Assembly (NCBI RefSeq): GCF_900100305.1
Contig: NZ_FNEY01000008.1
Coordinates: 87,891 to 151,890 of the forward strand
Length of the DNA: 64,000 nucleotides
Reading direction: 5' to 3'
From: Paracidovorax citrulli
GTDB lineage: Bacteria; Pseudomonadota; Gammaproteobacteria; Burkholderiales; Burkholderiaceae_C
Shown: positions 25,742 to 34,560 of the stretch, piece by piece
Layout: every line of letters starts with the position of its first letter
Numbering within the stretch: the first letter of the stretch is position 1
Position numbers and translations under genes: made by a program
The notes under the pieces: generated by a model
The model's input: only the letters and a program-made list of their open reading frames with translations
Told to the model about the DNA's origin: nothing
Databases searched by the model: none

Positions 25742-25751
25742 GGCCGAGGCG

Positions 25752-26420
25752 TTACTGCTCCAGCGTTGCTCCGCGATCCCCCTGCCCGAACTTGCCTCCG
25801 ATTTCAGGCGCCGGGTGCCCGCCTGCGGCGTCCTGACGCGCGAACGCGTTGCGACCCAGTTCACGCGCGGTGGCGATGTGGGATGCAGCGCTCGCGCCGT
25901 CGGTGCCATGGAGGATCGTGGAAGTGGCCACCCTGGCGCCGCAGTAGTCGAAGATGCCATGATCGATCTGCGTGCGCAGCGCCTTGCCGTAGCCGTGCCG
26001 CGCATACGTTCCCTCGTCGGCACCTCCGATGCCGAGCAGGTGGACCGCAAGACGCCCGAGCCGCTTCTCGATGGCACCTTCCGGCGTTTGCGAGTAGGCC
26101 CACCCGTTGGAGAAAACGCGGTCGATCCAGCCCTTGAGCTGCCCTGGAAACGACCACCAGTAAACAGGATAGACAAGCACCAGCGCATCGGACCGGTCGA
26201 TACGCTCCTGCTCGCGCAGAACGTCGGGCGGGGCGGACGCCTTCATGAAGAACGTGGCCCGGTCCGCAGGGTTGAATGCAGGCTGGAACCCCTCTGCCGC
26301 AATGTCCGCCACCTCCGTGGTGTGCTGGCCGGGCGCTTCGACGCCCTCGGCAAACGAGCGCGCGACGGCATGGGTGAGCGACCGGGGATCGGGGTGGCTG
26401 ACGACGATGAGGGCGTGCAT
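25752..26420 (-). CDS. NAD(P)H:quinone oxidoreductase (flavodoxin-like fold)
   Basis: 222 residues. Flavodoxin-like NQO family: N-terminal MHALIVVSHPDPRSLTHAVA (FMN/FAD phosphate-binding region), LVLVYPVYWWSFPGQLKGWIDRVF (the typical WWSxPxxLKGWxDRVF motif), GWAYSQ, and HLLGIGGADEGTYARHGYG. Such enzymes reduce quinones or azo compounds by two electrons in the cytoplasm. Divergent from a TetR regulator with a shared operator-like inverted repeat, so it is probably the regulator's target, induced by an electrophile or quinone. Confidence 0.92.
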   Translation of the reverse strand: MHALIVVSHPDPRSLTHAVARSFAEGVEAPGQHTTEVADIAAEGFQPAFNPADRATFFMKASAPPDVLREQERIDRSDALVLVYPVYWWSFPGQLKGWIDRVFSNGWAYSQTPEGAIEKRLGRLAVHLLGIGGADEGTYARHGYGKALRTQIDHGIFDYCGARVATSTILHGTDGASAASHIATARELGRNAFARQDAAGGHPAPEIGGKFGQGDRGATLEQ

Positions 26421-26439
26421 GGGACATCCTTGTGGCGAA

Positions 26440-26491
26440 GTTAAATTACCATTCGTATATTAGCACTGCAAACTACTTTTGGTAGGTTAAC
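26440..26491. promoter_or_regulatory. Probable TetR-family operator in divergent promoter region
   Basis: gttaaattacc at 26440-26450 and ggtaggttaac at 26481-26491 form an inverted repeat matching at 9 of 11 positions. Just inside it, taccattcgta and tacttttggta are also partly inverted. The region is A+T-rich, with a cgtatattag stretch that could hold a -10 element. It spans most of the 72-base gap between the oxidoreductase and TetR starts. Confidence 0.6.
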
Positions 26492-26492
26492 C

Positions 26493-27104
26493 ATGTCAAG
26501 CCATCCGAAGAAGCCGGACGCAGGCCGTGCGATCCAGCGGCGCCTGCCCAAGGAGGCCCGGCAGCGCCAGTTGCTGGATGTCGCGTGGTCCATCGTGCGC
26601 AGCGAAGGCAGCGATGCGCTCACGCTGGGCCATCTGGCCGAGCGCGCGGGCGTGACCAAGCCCGTCGTCTATGACCATTTCGGGACGCGCAACGGTCTGC
26701 TGGCGGCGCTCTACGAGGAGTACGACGGCAGGCAGCATGCGCGGCTGGACGAGGCCCTCGCCGCCTGTACCAGGACGCTTCCGGCGGTGGCCCAGGTCAT
26801 CGCCGCGAGCTACGTCGGGTGCGTCATGACCATGGGCCGGGAAATGCCGGGCGTGAGCGCGGCGCTGGCGGGCTCACCCGAGCTGGACGCCTTGAAGAAG
26901 GCGCATGAAACCCTCTTCATGGACAAGTGCCGCCACGCGCTCGAGCCTTTTGCGAAGAAGCCTTTGAAGCAGGCCGCGATGCGCGCCATGCTGGGGGTGG
27001 CCGAGGCGGTGTCCTTCGCGGCACTGGCAGGGGAGGTGGAACCCGTGGACGCGGAGGAGGAGATCTACGACGCGATCCGGCGGATCACGCGCAGGGGTGG
27101 ATAA
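26493..27104 (+). CDS. TetR-family transcriptional regulator
   Basis: 203 residues. N-terminal helix-turn-helix: RQLLDVAWSIVRSEGSDALT, LGHLAERAGVTKPVVYDHFG, matching the TetR DNA-binding domain. The C-terminal ligand domain is helical. Divergent from the NQO gene, which it probably represses together with itself through the inverted repeat in between. Ligand unknown. Confidence 0.92.
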   Translation: MSSHPKKPDAGRAIQRRLPKEARQRQLLDVAWSIVRSEGSDALTLGHLAERAGVTKPVVYDHFGTRNGLLAALYEEYDGRQHARLDEALAACTRTLPAVAQVIAASYVGCVMTMGREMPGVSAALAGSPELDALKKAHETLFMDKCRHALEPFAKKPLKQAAMRAMLGVAEAVSFAALAGEVEPVDAEEEIYDAIRRITRRGG

Positions 27105-27137
27105 GCCCCCCGCACTGCGCCGCGCGCGAGGGGCTTT
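27103..27137 (+). terminator. Rho-independent terminator after the TetR gene
   Basis: AAGCCCC right at the TetR stop pairs with GGGGCTT at 27128-27134, followed by a T-run to 27137. The loop of about 17 bases is G+C-rich. It lies between convergent genes; the T-run side serves the TetR transcript. Confidence 0.7.
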
Positions 27138-27149
27138 TTCAGCATTGCC

Positions 27150-28199
27150 TCAATTCGGGAAGGCGACGCCGACCAGCGGACTGCGCAGGCTGGCCGCGTT
27201 GCGCGCCGACAGGGTGTAGGTGCTGCCGTCGTCGGTCGAGAGGTCGCTCACGAAGAAGAAGCCTTGCGCGGCACGCTGGTTCATGGCGGCCAGCTTCTGG
27301 TCCGCCGACTGCTCCAGGTTGACGGCGCTCAGGTCGTATTCGACGGCGCCGTTCTGCGCCGAGCTTTTCTCGAAGACCTGCCCGATGGCGCCACCCTGCA
27401 GCGAGAACGCGCCCAGGTAGAAACCGCCCTGCGCGCCCTGTTCGTTCAGCCGCTGGCGCAACGCGTCGCCGCTGGCCATGCCGCCGGAGCCGGACACGGG
27501 GATCACGGTGTAGGAATAGGTGGTGGCGCTGGAGTCCCTGGCGTAGAGGTTGAAGCTGTCCTGGCCCGCGCCGATCGGGCCGACCAGCCGGAAGCCCCGT
27601 GCGCCCTCGGCGTTCAGCTGGGCCTGGAAGGCATCGCTGCCCAGGCTGCCGGAGATGGCCTGCCGCTCGTAGGAGTAGGTGGCGCCGCGCGTCGCGTCGC
27701 GCACCGTGAGCAGGCTGATGCCCGGGCCGTCGCCGGACATGGTGGGCCCCTTGAAGACGAAGCCGCGTGCGCCCTGCTGGTTGAGCTGGGCCACCAGACC
27801 ATCGCCCGAGTTAGCCTGCGCCACTGTCTCATAGGTCAGCCGCGAGCTGGCGTGCGCGGTGTCGGTCACGTAGAAGTCGTTCTGCGCGCTGCCCCCCGTC
27901 ACCATGGCCGACAGGTAGGCATAGCCGCGCGAGCCCTGGTCGTTCATGGCGGCCAGCAGCGCAGCGCCGGAGGCGGCGGGCTGGGCGATGTACTGGCCGG
28001 TGACCTGGGATGGAGTGGTGCCGCCCCCGCCATTGCCGCCACCGCCGCCACCGCTTCCGCCGCCGTCCACGCCTCCACCGCCGCCGCCGCCATTTCCTCC
28101 GCCACCGAAGGCGTCTCCTCCGCCGCCGCCTCCGCAGGCGGCCAGGCAGGCGGTCAGGGCAAGGGCCGCGGCGCGGCGGGTCATGGCGAGAGCATTCAT
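27150..28199 (-). CDS. Gly-rich lipoprotein with five internal repeats
   Basis: 349 residues from ATG 28197-28199 (MNALAMTRR). Lipoprotein signal with lipobox LAAC|G, so it is probably anchored in the outer membrane. A flexible Gly-rich linker of about 40 residues follows. The rest is built of five units of about 50 residues, each starting with a pattern like LxAxLNxxGARGFxFxG: seen as LLAAMNDQGSRGYAY, LVAQLNQQGARGFVF, FQAQLNAEGARGFRL, LRQRLNEQGAQGGFY and KLAAMNQRAAQGFFF. I do not recognise a named family. Repeats on a tether suggest a surface-exposed binding role, which is inference. Confidence 0.8.
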   Translation of the reverse strand: MNALAMTRRAAALALTACLAACGGGGGGDAFGGGGNGGGGGGGVDGGGSGGGGGGNGGGGTTPSQVTGQYIAQPAASGAALLAAMNDQGSRGYAYLSAMVTGGSAQNDFYVTDTAHASSRLTYETVAQANSGDGLVAQLNQQGARGFVFKGPTMSGDGPGISLLTVRDATRGATYSYERQAISGSLGSDAFQAQLNAEGARGFRLVGPIGAGQDSFNLYARDSSATTYSYTVIPVSGSGGMASGDALRQRLNEQGAQGGFYLGAFSLQGGAIGQVFEKSSAQNGAVEYDLSAVNLEQSADQKLAAMNQRAAQGFFFVSDLSTDDGSTYTLSARNAASLRSPLVGVAFPN

Positions 28200-28486
28200 G
28201 GAAATCCTTGGGTTACGGAGTAAGGGGGGCCGGCGGCAGCCCGTCCTGTTGCATCGTTCGTTGCGACACATCGGACCGCACGCCCGTTGCAAGGGAAAAT
28301 TATTTGCACCAAGGCTCAGCGGCCCTTACCCCACCAGAGCATGGTTTGTGTTTCACGCTGTAGCCCGGCGGATTCATCACGTGTCCGGTCGAAGGCTGGA
28401 AGCTCTCGGGTTTCCCGCCTTCAGGCCCTGCCAGTGCCTGCATTTGCTGACACCTTCCGCGCGATGCCTGCGCCATGTCGTGGCAT
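28200..28486. other. Intergenic stretch without recognisable gene
   Basis: This stretch upstream of the lipoprotein holds no frame with recognisable protein similarity. It presumably includes the lipoprotein promoter (reading leftwards). A short A+T-rich patch (gaaaattatttgcacc near 28295) is the only obvious composition change. Confidence 0.4.
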
Positions 28487-28742
28487 GCCGGCTGGAAAAC
28501 GAGTTCGCCACGATTCCTGACCTTCGCTACGAAGTGGATTTGCTGGTCACCGATGTGGACTGCGTGCGGAGGCGGCTGGGGTTCAACTGCTCGCCCCCGG
28601 GGCGAGTTCCTGGGCCTGCGCGTGAACGGCAGGAGGGGCGTGTTGTGGAAGAACGTGTTCTATCTACGAGCTTCGCGATCGCAGGATCACCCGGGTCTGG
28701 TCCGTCATCGACAAGTCGGCGATTGAAGCGCAACTCTCGTGA
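28487..28742 (+). pseudogene. Ester cyclase / SnoaL-like pseudogene (frameshifted 3' part)
   Basis: Three consecutive frames together read like the C-terminal half of a SnoaL-like ester cyclase: FATIPDLRYEVDLLVTDVDC (frame of 28487), then RGEFLGLRVNGRRGVLWKNV (next frame), then YELRDRRITRVWSVIDKSA and IEAQLS-stop (third frame, stop at 28740-28742). The motifs PDLR, GEFLGL-x-VNGR and RI-x-x-VWSVIDK-x-AIE are typical. At least two frameshifts are needed and the N-terminal part is not found, so the gene is dead. Confidence 0.6.
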
Positions 28743-28894
28743 GCTGGAGGCGGATGGCCGCCGCGAGCTGCGCTACGCTGGCCGGCCATTCGGCTGAAGC
28801 AAGAGGCGTTCGGAGTAGCCTCGGCATCGCCAAGTGCGAGAGGCTAAAATACCCGAGCAAACACGCAGTTTTGGGCTTTTGAAAGGAGGCGGGC

Positions 28895-29905
28895 ATGTCG
28901 ACCAAACAAGTTCTGGCTCTCCTGAACTCTCATGTAGATGGAGACGAAGAGCAACTGCTCTCCATTGCGTTGCAAATAGCGGCACAAGAAGCGCGTCAAG
29001 GGCGCGCTGAGGACGCAGATAAGCTCAAGCGCCTGGTGCAGAAAGCGCGCGACCAACGCCGTGCTGGCTCCGTTTCGACTGGTCAAACACCTATTCCTCT
29101 CACACGCCCGAAGGGCGAACTGCAAAGTCTGATCGAGAGCTCCTATCCTAAAACCACCTTGTCTAACATGGTGCTATCGGAAGAAATCGCAGATCGACTC
29201 GAGCGTATCGTCCGTCAACAGACTGGACGCCAGGTGCTTCGGGAGCATGGGCAGATACCCGCTTCGCGCATCTTGTTAGTAGGGCCACCTGGCACAGGCA
29301 AGACTATGACGGCATCAGCCCTCGCCGGCGAGTTGCGTCTGCCTTTGTTCACTGTGCGTCTAGAAGCCCTGTTCAGCCGCTTTCTCGGTGAGACGGCGGC
29401 GAAACTTCGATTGCTGTTTGATCAGATTTCACAGATCCGTGGTGTGTATCTCCTCGACGAGTTCGATGCAATCGGCGCGCGCCGCGGCGATCCAAACGAC
29501 ATCGGCGAGGTCCGCCGCGTGCTTAATTCCATGCTGACATTCATGGAAGAGCCCAATATCACGGATAGTGTGGTGCTTGCTGCTACCAATCACGTCGAGA
29601 TCCTGGATGAAGCGTTGGCTCGTCGATTCGACGAGGTCGTTGACTATTCCTTGCCTGACAAAAACTCTGCACGGGCCATTTTGGAGCGGAGGATGGGAAG
29701 GTTCAAATTCTCAGCCCGGTCGTGGCCATCATTAGACTCCGCATTGAATGAACTCAGCCAAGGAGAACTCGTAAGGGCTGCTGACTCCGTCCTCAAGGAC
29801 GCCATCCTTGAGGGCGTTTCCAAGGTGTCTCCTGCCGCGTTGCGGCAAGCTTTAGACAACCGGCGTTTACTCAAGAAAAAATTTCAACGCTCCGCTCATA
29901 ATTAA
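28895..29905 (+). CDS. ietA: AAA+ ATPase, IetA-like (anti-phage system)
   Basis: 336 residues; ATG at 28895 with a strong gaaaggagg site. An N-terminal helical part (about 1-80) is followed by an AAA+ domain: Walker A VGPPGTGKTMTAS near residue 130, Walker B YLLDEFDAIGARRG near 190, sensor region VVLAATNHVEILD, and arginine finger ALARRFDE. The gene is directly followed by a subtilisin-like protease gene. This two-gene layout (AAA ATPase plus S8 protease) is that of the IetAS defence system described by Gao and colleagues in 2020. Base composition is clearly lower in G+C than the surroundings, indicating acquisition. Name given by architecture only. Confidence 0.85.
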   Translation: MSTKQVLALLNSHVDGDEEQLLSIALQIAAQEARQGRAEDADKLKRLVQKARDQRRAGSVSTGQTPIPLTRPKGELQSLIESSYPKTTLSNMVLSEEIADRLERIVRQQTGRQVLREHGQIPASRILLVGPPGTGKTMTASALAGELRLPLFTVRLEALFSRFLGETAAKLRLLFDQISQIRGVYLLDEFDAIGARRGDPNDIGEVRRVLNSMLTFMEEPNITDSVVLAATNHVEILDEALARRFDEVVDYSLPDKNSARAILERRMGRFKFSARSWPSLDSALNELSQGELVRAADSVLKDAILEGVSKVSPAALRQALDNRRLLKKKFQRSAHN

Positions 29906-29943
29906 TTCATTGATCGCGGTACCAAGTGGGGGATGGACTATAC

Positions 29944-32496
29944 ATGCCAGGGACTAATGATTTCGATATAAGAAACCGCCCTCATATCCCGATTGAACGC
30001 TTTCGCGAGTCAAGCACGTATACATACCCTTCACGAAACCAAAAACGAAAGCCTCTGAGAGGAGACTATGCTGCTCACGCGGCTAAATTGCTGGAACAGT
30101 TGAGCTCTGCACTTGGTGACCTACCGCCAAGAAGTACAGATGCACGCAGAATTGTTCCGGGGCTCAAGCTTGGAACCGTTGTCGAAGTCACAACGATCGC
30201 GCCCTCTGGTCCCCGTGCACAAGCAGCCAAAATTCCTGCGTCGCTCGATTTCCCTGTTCAGGATGTCGTAGTACTTCGGGCGGAACGCAACAGCGACCGA
30301 ACCGAATCTGCCCTCTTGTTTGTTCCGGATGATGCGCGAGCCTTCCTGAAAGACCGCATTACCGAATATGGGAGAGCTCCGGATCCAGACCATCGTCCCG
30401 ACATCAACCGCTTTGAAATCCTAGAGCAGGTTGATGCCGCAGGCCCCGAGGCTTTGTTTACCGGTTCGGTGGACCTAAACGATCCCGCTATAGTGTGGTG
30501 GGAGCTTTGGGTTCGTCAACCGACTGTGCAGATCGATCAGATCGTGGCTGCGGCTCGCACGGCGCAGATTGACGTGCATGAGGATCGTCTGCTATTTCCT
30601 GATACGGCAGTTCTGTTCCTGCATGCGGCAGCCGCCACAATTGCCGCATTTGCCACGAGCTTGCCAGGTGCTATTACCGATATTCGCCAGGCGACGGGAA
30701 CCATTGAGACCTTTCTGACACAAGGGCGGTCGGCCATCGGGCCGCAGCAATGGATGCATGACTTGGCGGATCGGGTAGTTCCAGCGACTGATGGTGCTCC
30801 CGTGGTATGCCTGCTCGACACCGGAGTCTCCGCGCGGCATCCGCTCATTGCCCCTGCGCTTCGCGGCGCTTGGTCATACGATGAGGCTTGGGGCGTGGAT
30901 GACCATGGCCTTCACGGCGGCCATGGGACTCCGCTTGCTGGCTTGGTACTTTACGGGGATCTCGAGCCACTCATGAACGACTCGCGCTACGTGTTTCTTA
31001 CGCATGATGCAGAGTCGATGAAGTTACTGCCGCCGCGTGGATTTCCACCCACGAAGCCTCCCAGCTATGGGGTGGTAACGCAGGGAGCGGTCAGTGCGGT
31101 GGAGATCGAGCGCCCCGGAGCCAAACGGATATTTTGTATCGCATGTTCGACAGAAGACTTGCCGCCCGACCGTCCGTCGACTTGGAGTGGTGCGCTTGAC
31201 CAAATCGCTTCTGGCTCGATGCCTGGTGAGGCTAGTGCTGTGCCTACAGCTCTGGAGCGGCCTAAGCGACTGCTGGTCGTTGCCACCGGCAATGTACAAA
31301 ACGGCATGATCCCGGACGTGCTCACATCGCAACCACTTGAAGATCCTGCGCAGAGCTGGAACGCTTTGACTATTGGTGGGTTCACCCGCAAAGATTTACC
31401 TCCCCGCACTCCTACAGGACTTAAGCCAGCGGTGCCTGCCAATCATCGAAGTCCTTTCAGTCGCGGCTCGCAGTCCTTGCCCAGCGATTTAACACCAATC
31501 AAGCCCGAAGTGCTGTTTGAAGCCGGCAACATGCTTGCCGATGCGTCCGGCTTCTGTGAGTGGGGTCCTTCAGTGTCTTTGCTGTCGACCGGCTCAAACG
31601 TTGCGCATGAGCCATTGGTGCCAATGTGGGCTACCAGCGCGGCAACGGGCATGGCGGGGCATTTCTTAGGTCGTCTGCAGGCAGCGTTGCCTAGCTTCTG
31701 GCCGGAAACACTTCGCGCACTTGTTGTTGATTCCGCCCGATGGACAGAGCCCATGCGAAAGAAACTAATCGGTACCGGAGCACATTGGAAGACCGGTACA
31801 AAAAAGCAGTTTCAAGCACAGCTTCGGGAGGTCGGCTACGGGGTTCCAGATCTGGAGCGGGCTACCTTGTCCGCTGCCAACGATGCCACCTTAATTGCAC
31901 AATCGGAAATCCAGCCTTATGCGTTGGGATCCGATGGAAAAACAGGTGTCTTTAATCAAGTTCATTTCTATGACTTGCCATGGCCTAAAAGCGCGCTAGA
32001 ACAACTAGAGAATGAAGTGGTTTCGATGAAGGTCACGCTGTCGTACTTCATCGAGCCGAATCTGACCGGTAAGGCGGCGACTAGACCTGAGACCTACCGT
32101 TCTTTCGGTTTGCGCTTTGAGATGAAGAAGCGAGGCGAGACGAATGCCCGGTTTAAGCATCGCATCTCGTCAAGCCAACAAAAGGATGGCTCAGAAAGCG
32201 AGCAGGAGGCTAGTTATTGGCTGCTAGGATCAAAAGCATTCCAGGCAGGCTCTCTTCATTGTGACGTCTGGCGTGGGCGAGCGATTGAACTGGCGGGTCA
32301 CGACGCGATTGCGATATATCCGGTGGGGGGCTGGTGGAAGTCCCACTCCGGGCAACGACGTGTCAATAACAGGGCTCGATATTCCTTGGTTATCTCAATT
32401 TCCGCACCTGGTTGCGCGGTGGACCTTCATGCTGAAGTAGAGGCATTGGTTCACGCAAAAGCGATTGAGGTTGCGGTTGAGGCTACTAACGCTTGA
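29944..32496 (+). CDS. ietS: Subtilisin-like (S8) protease, IetS-like (anti-phage system)
   Basis: 850 residues from ATG 29944 (MPGTNDFD) with gggggat upstream; an in-frame GTG at 29926 would add six residues. An N-terminal region of about 280 residues precedes the S8 catalytic domain. Triad by motif: Asp292 in CLLDTGVSARHP, His327 in HGGHGTPLAGL, and Ser565 in MWATSAATGMAGHF (family G-T-S-x-A, here A-T-S-A-A). A C-terminal beta-rich region of about 250 residues follows. No signal peptide, so it acts inside the cell. Partner of the AAA+ gene 38 bases upstream. In this system the protease is the likely effector gated by the ATPase, which is inference. Confidence 0.85.
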   Translation: MPGTNDFDIRNRPHIPIERFRESSTYTYPSRNQKRKPLRGDYAAHAAKLLEQLSSALGDLPPRSTDARRIVPGLKLGTVVEVTTIAPSGPRAQAAKIPASLDFPVQDVVVLRAERNSDRTESALLFVPDDARAFLKDRITEYGRAPDPDHRPDINRFEILEQVDAAGPEALFTGSVDLNDPAIVWWELWVRQPTVQIDQIVAAARTAQIDVHEDRLLFPDTAVLFLHAAAATIAAFATSLPGAITDIRQATGTIETFLTQGRSAIGPQQWMHDLADRVVPATDGAPVVCLLDTGVSARHPLIAPALRGAWSYDEAWGVDDHGLHGGHGTPLAGLVLYGDLEPLMNDSRYVFLTHDAESMKLLPPRGFPPTKPPSYGVVTQGAVSAVEIERPGAKRIFCIACSTEDLPPDRPSTWSGALDQIASGSMPGEASAVPTALERPKRLLVVATGNVQNGMIPDVLTSQPLEDPAQSWNALTIGGFTRKDLPPRTPTGLKPAVPANHRSPFSRGSQSLPSDLTPIKPEVLFEAGNMLADASGFCEWGPSVSLLSTGSNVAHEPLVPMWATSAATGMAGHFLGRLQAALPSFWPETLRALVVDSARWTEPMRKKLIGTGAHWKTGTKKQFQAQLREVGYGVPDLERATLSAANDATLIAQSEIQPYALGSDGKTGVFNQVHFYDLPWPKSALEQLENEVVSMKVTLSYFIEPNLTGKAATRPETYRSFGLRFEMKKRGETNARFKHRISSSQQKDGSESEQEASYWLLGSKAFQAGSLHCDVWRGRAIELAGHDAIAIYPVGGWWKSHSGQRRVNNRARYSLVISISAPGCAVDLHAEVEALVHAKAIEVAVEATNA

Positions 32497-32532
32497 GTCG
32501 GCACGTGGTGGGGGCATCTCTGCTCGCGTGTC

Positions 32533-32882
32533 ATGATGAATCCAGAAGTTAGACTGCCTCAACCCCTGGAGTGCATAGTCCTGATGGACTGCTTGCGGCG
32601 CAGGCCGGCTTCGGGCCTGATCTCTCACTGCGACAGGAGCAGCCAGTACTACAGGCAGGATTTCCGGGACAGGCTGCAAGCCTGGGCACAGCGCAACTCA
32701 AATGTTATGCAAGGGCAACTGCTGGGACAACGTATCACAGAGAGTCTGTGGAACTGACTGACGACCGCTTGCTTTCATGGACAGCGGTTTTCCACGTGAG
32801 AGCAGGCAAGTTCATGCACTGGGTCGCCTTCCACAACCGCTCGCGACTACATTCAGCTCTGGGCTACCTCAGCCCGATATAG
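32533..32882 (+). pseudogene. IS3-family transposase (OrfB) remnant
   Basis: Two frames together resemble the C-terminal third of an IS3-type integrase: RRRPASGLISHCDRSSQYYR (catalytic Asp region, usually HSDRGSQY), DFRDRLQAW, ITESLWN, then after frameshifts VAFHNRSRLHSALGYLSPI (usually Y-N-x-x-R-x-H-S-x-L-G-Y-x-S-P). The N-terminal part, OrfA and terminal repeats are not visible. It lies between the defence pair and the tRNA gene, marking the right side of the island. Confidence 0.8.
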
Positions 32883-32973
32883 CACGAACAAGGCTGGTTG
32901 GCGGATTAGCGAAAATCTGCCGCTTGACGACCGGCTATGCCCTCCGGGTTTCAGGGGCAACCTCAGTGGTATC

Positions 32974-33061
32974 TGGCGGAGACTGTGAGATTCGAACTCA
33001 CGGACGGTTGCCCGTCGGCAGTTTTCAAGACTGCTGGTTTAAACCGCTCACCCAAGTCTCC
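32974..33061 (-). tRNA. tRNA-Ser (anticodon UGA)
   Basis: On the minus strand an 88-base cloverleaf with encoded CCA is seen. The acceptor stem GGAGACT/AGTCTCC uses 33055-33061 and 32978-32984. The anticodon loop CTTGAAA gives UGA at 33025-33027. There is a long variable arm GACGGGCAACCGTC, and a T-arm GTGAG-TTCGAAT-CTCAC. The long variable arm confirms serine. Its 3' end faces the low-G+C island, a common integration point. Confidence 0.95.
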
Positions 33062-33103
33062 GCAGGCTGCAGGGTTCGCATTCTAGCCGCGTGGCGCAGC
33101 CCC

Positions 33104-33793
33104 TCAGCCCCGCCCCGCCTGCAGCAACCCCTTCTTCTCGATGAACTCGATCACCTGATCCAGCCCCTGCCGGGTCTTGAGGTTGGTCATCACGAACGGC
33201 TTGAGTCCCTGTGCGGTGGTGCGCATGCGGCGCGTGTCCGCCTCCATCACGTCCAGGTTGGCGCCCACGTGCGGGGCGAGGTCGGTCTTGTTGATGACGA
33301 AGAGGTCGCTCTTGGTGATGCCCGGGCCGCCCTTGCGGGGGATCTTCTCGCCGGCGGCGACGTCGATGACGTAGATGGTGAGGTCGCTCAGCTCGGGGCT
33401 GAAGGTGGCTGCCAGGTTGTCGCCGCCGCTTTCGACGAAGACGATGTCGGCATCGGGGTATTGCGCGAGCATGCGGTCGATGGCCTCGAGGTTGATGGAG
33501 CAGTCCTCGCGGATGGCGGTGTGCGGGCAGCCGCCGGTTTCCACGCCCATGATGCGTTCGGCGGGCAGGGCGCCGCTGACGGTGAGCAGGCGCTGGTCTT
33601 CCTTGGTGTAGATGTCGTTGGTGATGGCGACGAGGTCGTATTTGTCGCGCATGGCCTTGCAGAGCATTTCCAGGATGGTCGTCTTGCCGGAGCCGACGGG
33701 GCCGCCGATGCCGATGCGCAGCGGGGGCAGGGGCTTGGTGCGGTTCGGGACGTGGTGCAGGGGCGAGGTGCTGGTGTGGGCGGTCGTGTTCAT
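33104..33793 (-). CDS. ureG: Urease accessory GTPase UreG
   Basis: 229 residues from ATG 33791-33793. P-loop [12 protein letters not shown], the conserved Cys-x-His pair in [14 protein letters not shown] that binds nickel or zinc, [16 protein letters not shown], and the G4 motif NKTDL. Drives nickel insertion into urease by GTP hydrolysis together with UreE, UreF and UreD. Last gene of the operon, 4 bases after ureF. Confidence 0.97.
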   Translation of the reverse strand: MNTTAHTSTSPLHHVPNRTKPLPPLRIGIGGPVGSGKTTILEMLCKAMRDKYDLVAITNDIYTKEDQRLLTVSGALPAERIMGVETGGCPHTAIREDCSINLEAIDRMLAQYPDADIVFVESGGDNLAATFSPELSDLTIYVIDVAAGEKIPRKGGPGITKSDLFVINKTDLAPHVGANLDVMEADTRRMRTTAQGLKPFVMTNLKTRQGLDQVIEFIEKKGLLQAGRG

Positions 33794-33797
33794 GGCG

Positions 33798-34553
33798 TCA
33801 TGAGCGGAAAAGGCGGGAATACTGCGTTTCGTGGCGGGCCGAGAGCACGGCCAGCATGGGGGAGAAGGCCTGGCGCTCCGCCTCGCCCAGCTGCATGGCG
33901 TGGGCCACGGCGCCGGGAATGGCCGCGGCGAGCCGCGCGAGGATGCGCTGGCCGGCGCTCTGGCCCAGGGGCACGGCCTTGATGGCGGCCTGCACCATGT
34001 TCTCGGCCCAGCCGAAGGCGCAGGCGAGCAGCACGTCTTCGGCGCGCGCCTGGGTGCGCGCGGCGGCCAGGGCGAAGGCGACGGGGTAGGTGGGCGGCAG
34101 GGCGGCGAGGCGGGCGACGTCGGACAGGGCCTCCGCATCGCCCGCGTGCTGGTTGCGCAGCCAGTCGGCGAGGGAGCGGCCCATCTGCTCGGTCTGCAGG
34201 CGCAGTTCGCTGGTTTCTCGGGTGTGCAGCACCCAGTCGTTGAGGGCGCGCACACGCTCCGCGTCGCCCGCGCGCCAAGCGGCGAGGGCCTGGTGGACGA
34301 CGGCGAGGTCGCCGCGGGCCTGGGTGAGCATGAGCTGTTCCTGCAGCCAGGCGGCGGCTGCAGACTCGTTGGTGACGCCCGCGCATTCGACGGCGATCTC
34401 CAGGCCTTCGGAGTACGAGAAGCCGCCCACGGGCAGGGCGGGCGAGGCGAGCCAGATGAGCTGCAGCAGGCTGGCCGCGGGCAGGCCTTGTGGCGCCGAT
34501 GCCGGATCAGGTGCTGCGGAACCGGCGGGAGCGGGATCGGGTGCAGGCGCCAT
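33798..34553 (-). CDS. ureF: Urease accessory protein UreF
   Basis: 251 residues from ATG 34551-34553; the frame extends further upstream across the ureE His-rich tail but that is a shadow. UreF signature [21 protein letters not shown], then [17 protein letters not shown] and the C-terminal [15 protein letters not shown]. All-helical scaffold that brings UreG to the urease apoenzyme. Starts 7 bases after ureE. Confidence 0.95.
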   Translation of the reverse strand: MAPAPDPAPAGSAAPDPASAPQGLPAASLLQLIWLASPALPVGGFSYSEGLEIAVECAGVTNESAAAAWLQEQLMLTQARGDLAVVHQALAAWRAGDAERVRALNDWVLHTRETSELRLQTEQMGRSLADWLRNQHAGDAEALSDVARLAALPPTYPVAFALAAARTQARAEDVLLACAFGWAENMVQAAIKAVPLGQSAGQRILARLAAAIPGAVAHAMQLGEAERQAFSPMLAVLSARHETQYSRLFRS

Positions 34554-34560
34554 GCGCGCG

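Noticed and set aside
28020..28140. Dense gccgcc-type repeats that look like a minisatellite or CRISPR-like array
   Set aside because: They are the codons of the Gly-rich linker of the lipoprotein; no regular spacer/repeat pattern.
28500..28900. Searched by eye for a copy of the tRNA-Ser 3' end as the far attachment site of the island
   Set aside because: No convincing match was seen, and no integrase gene is present, so I do not claim attL/attR.
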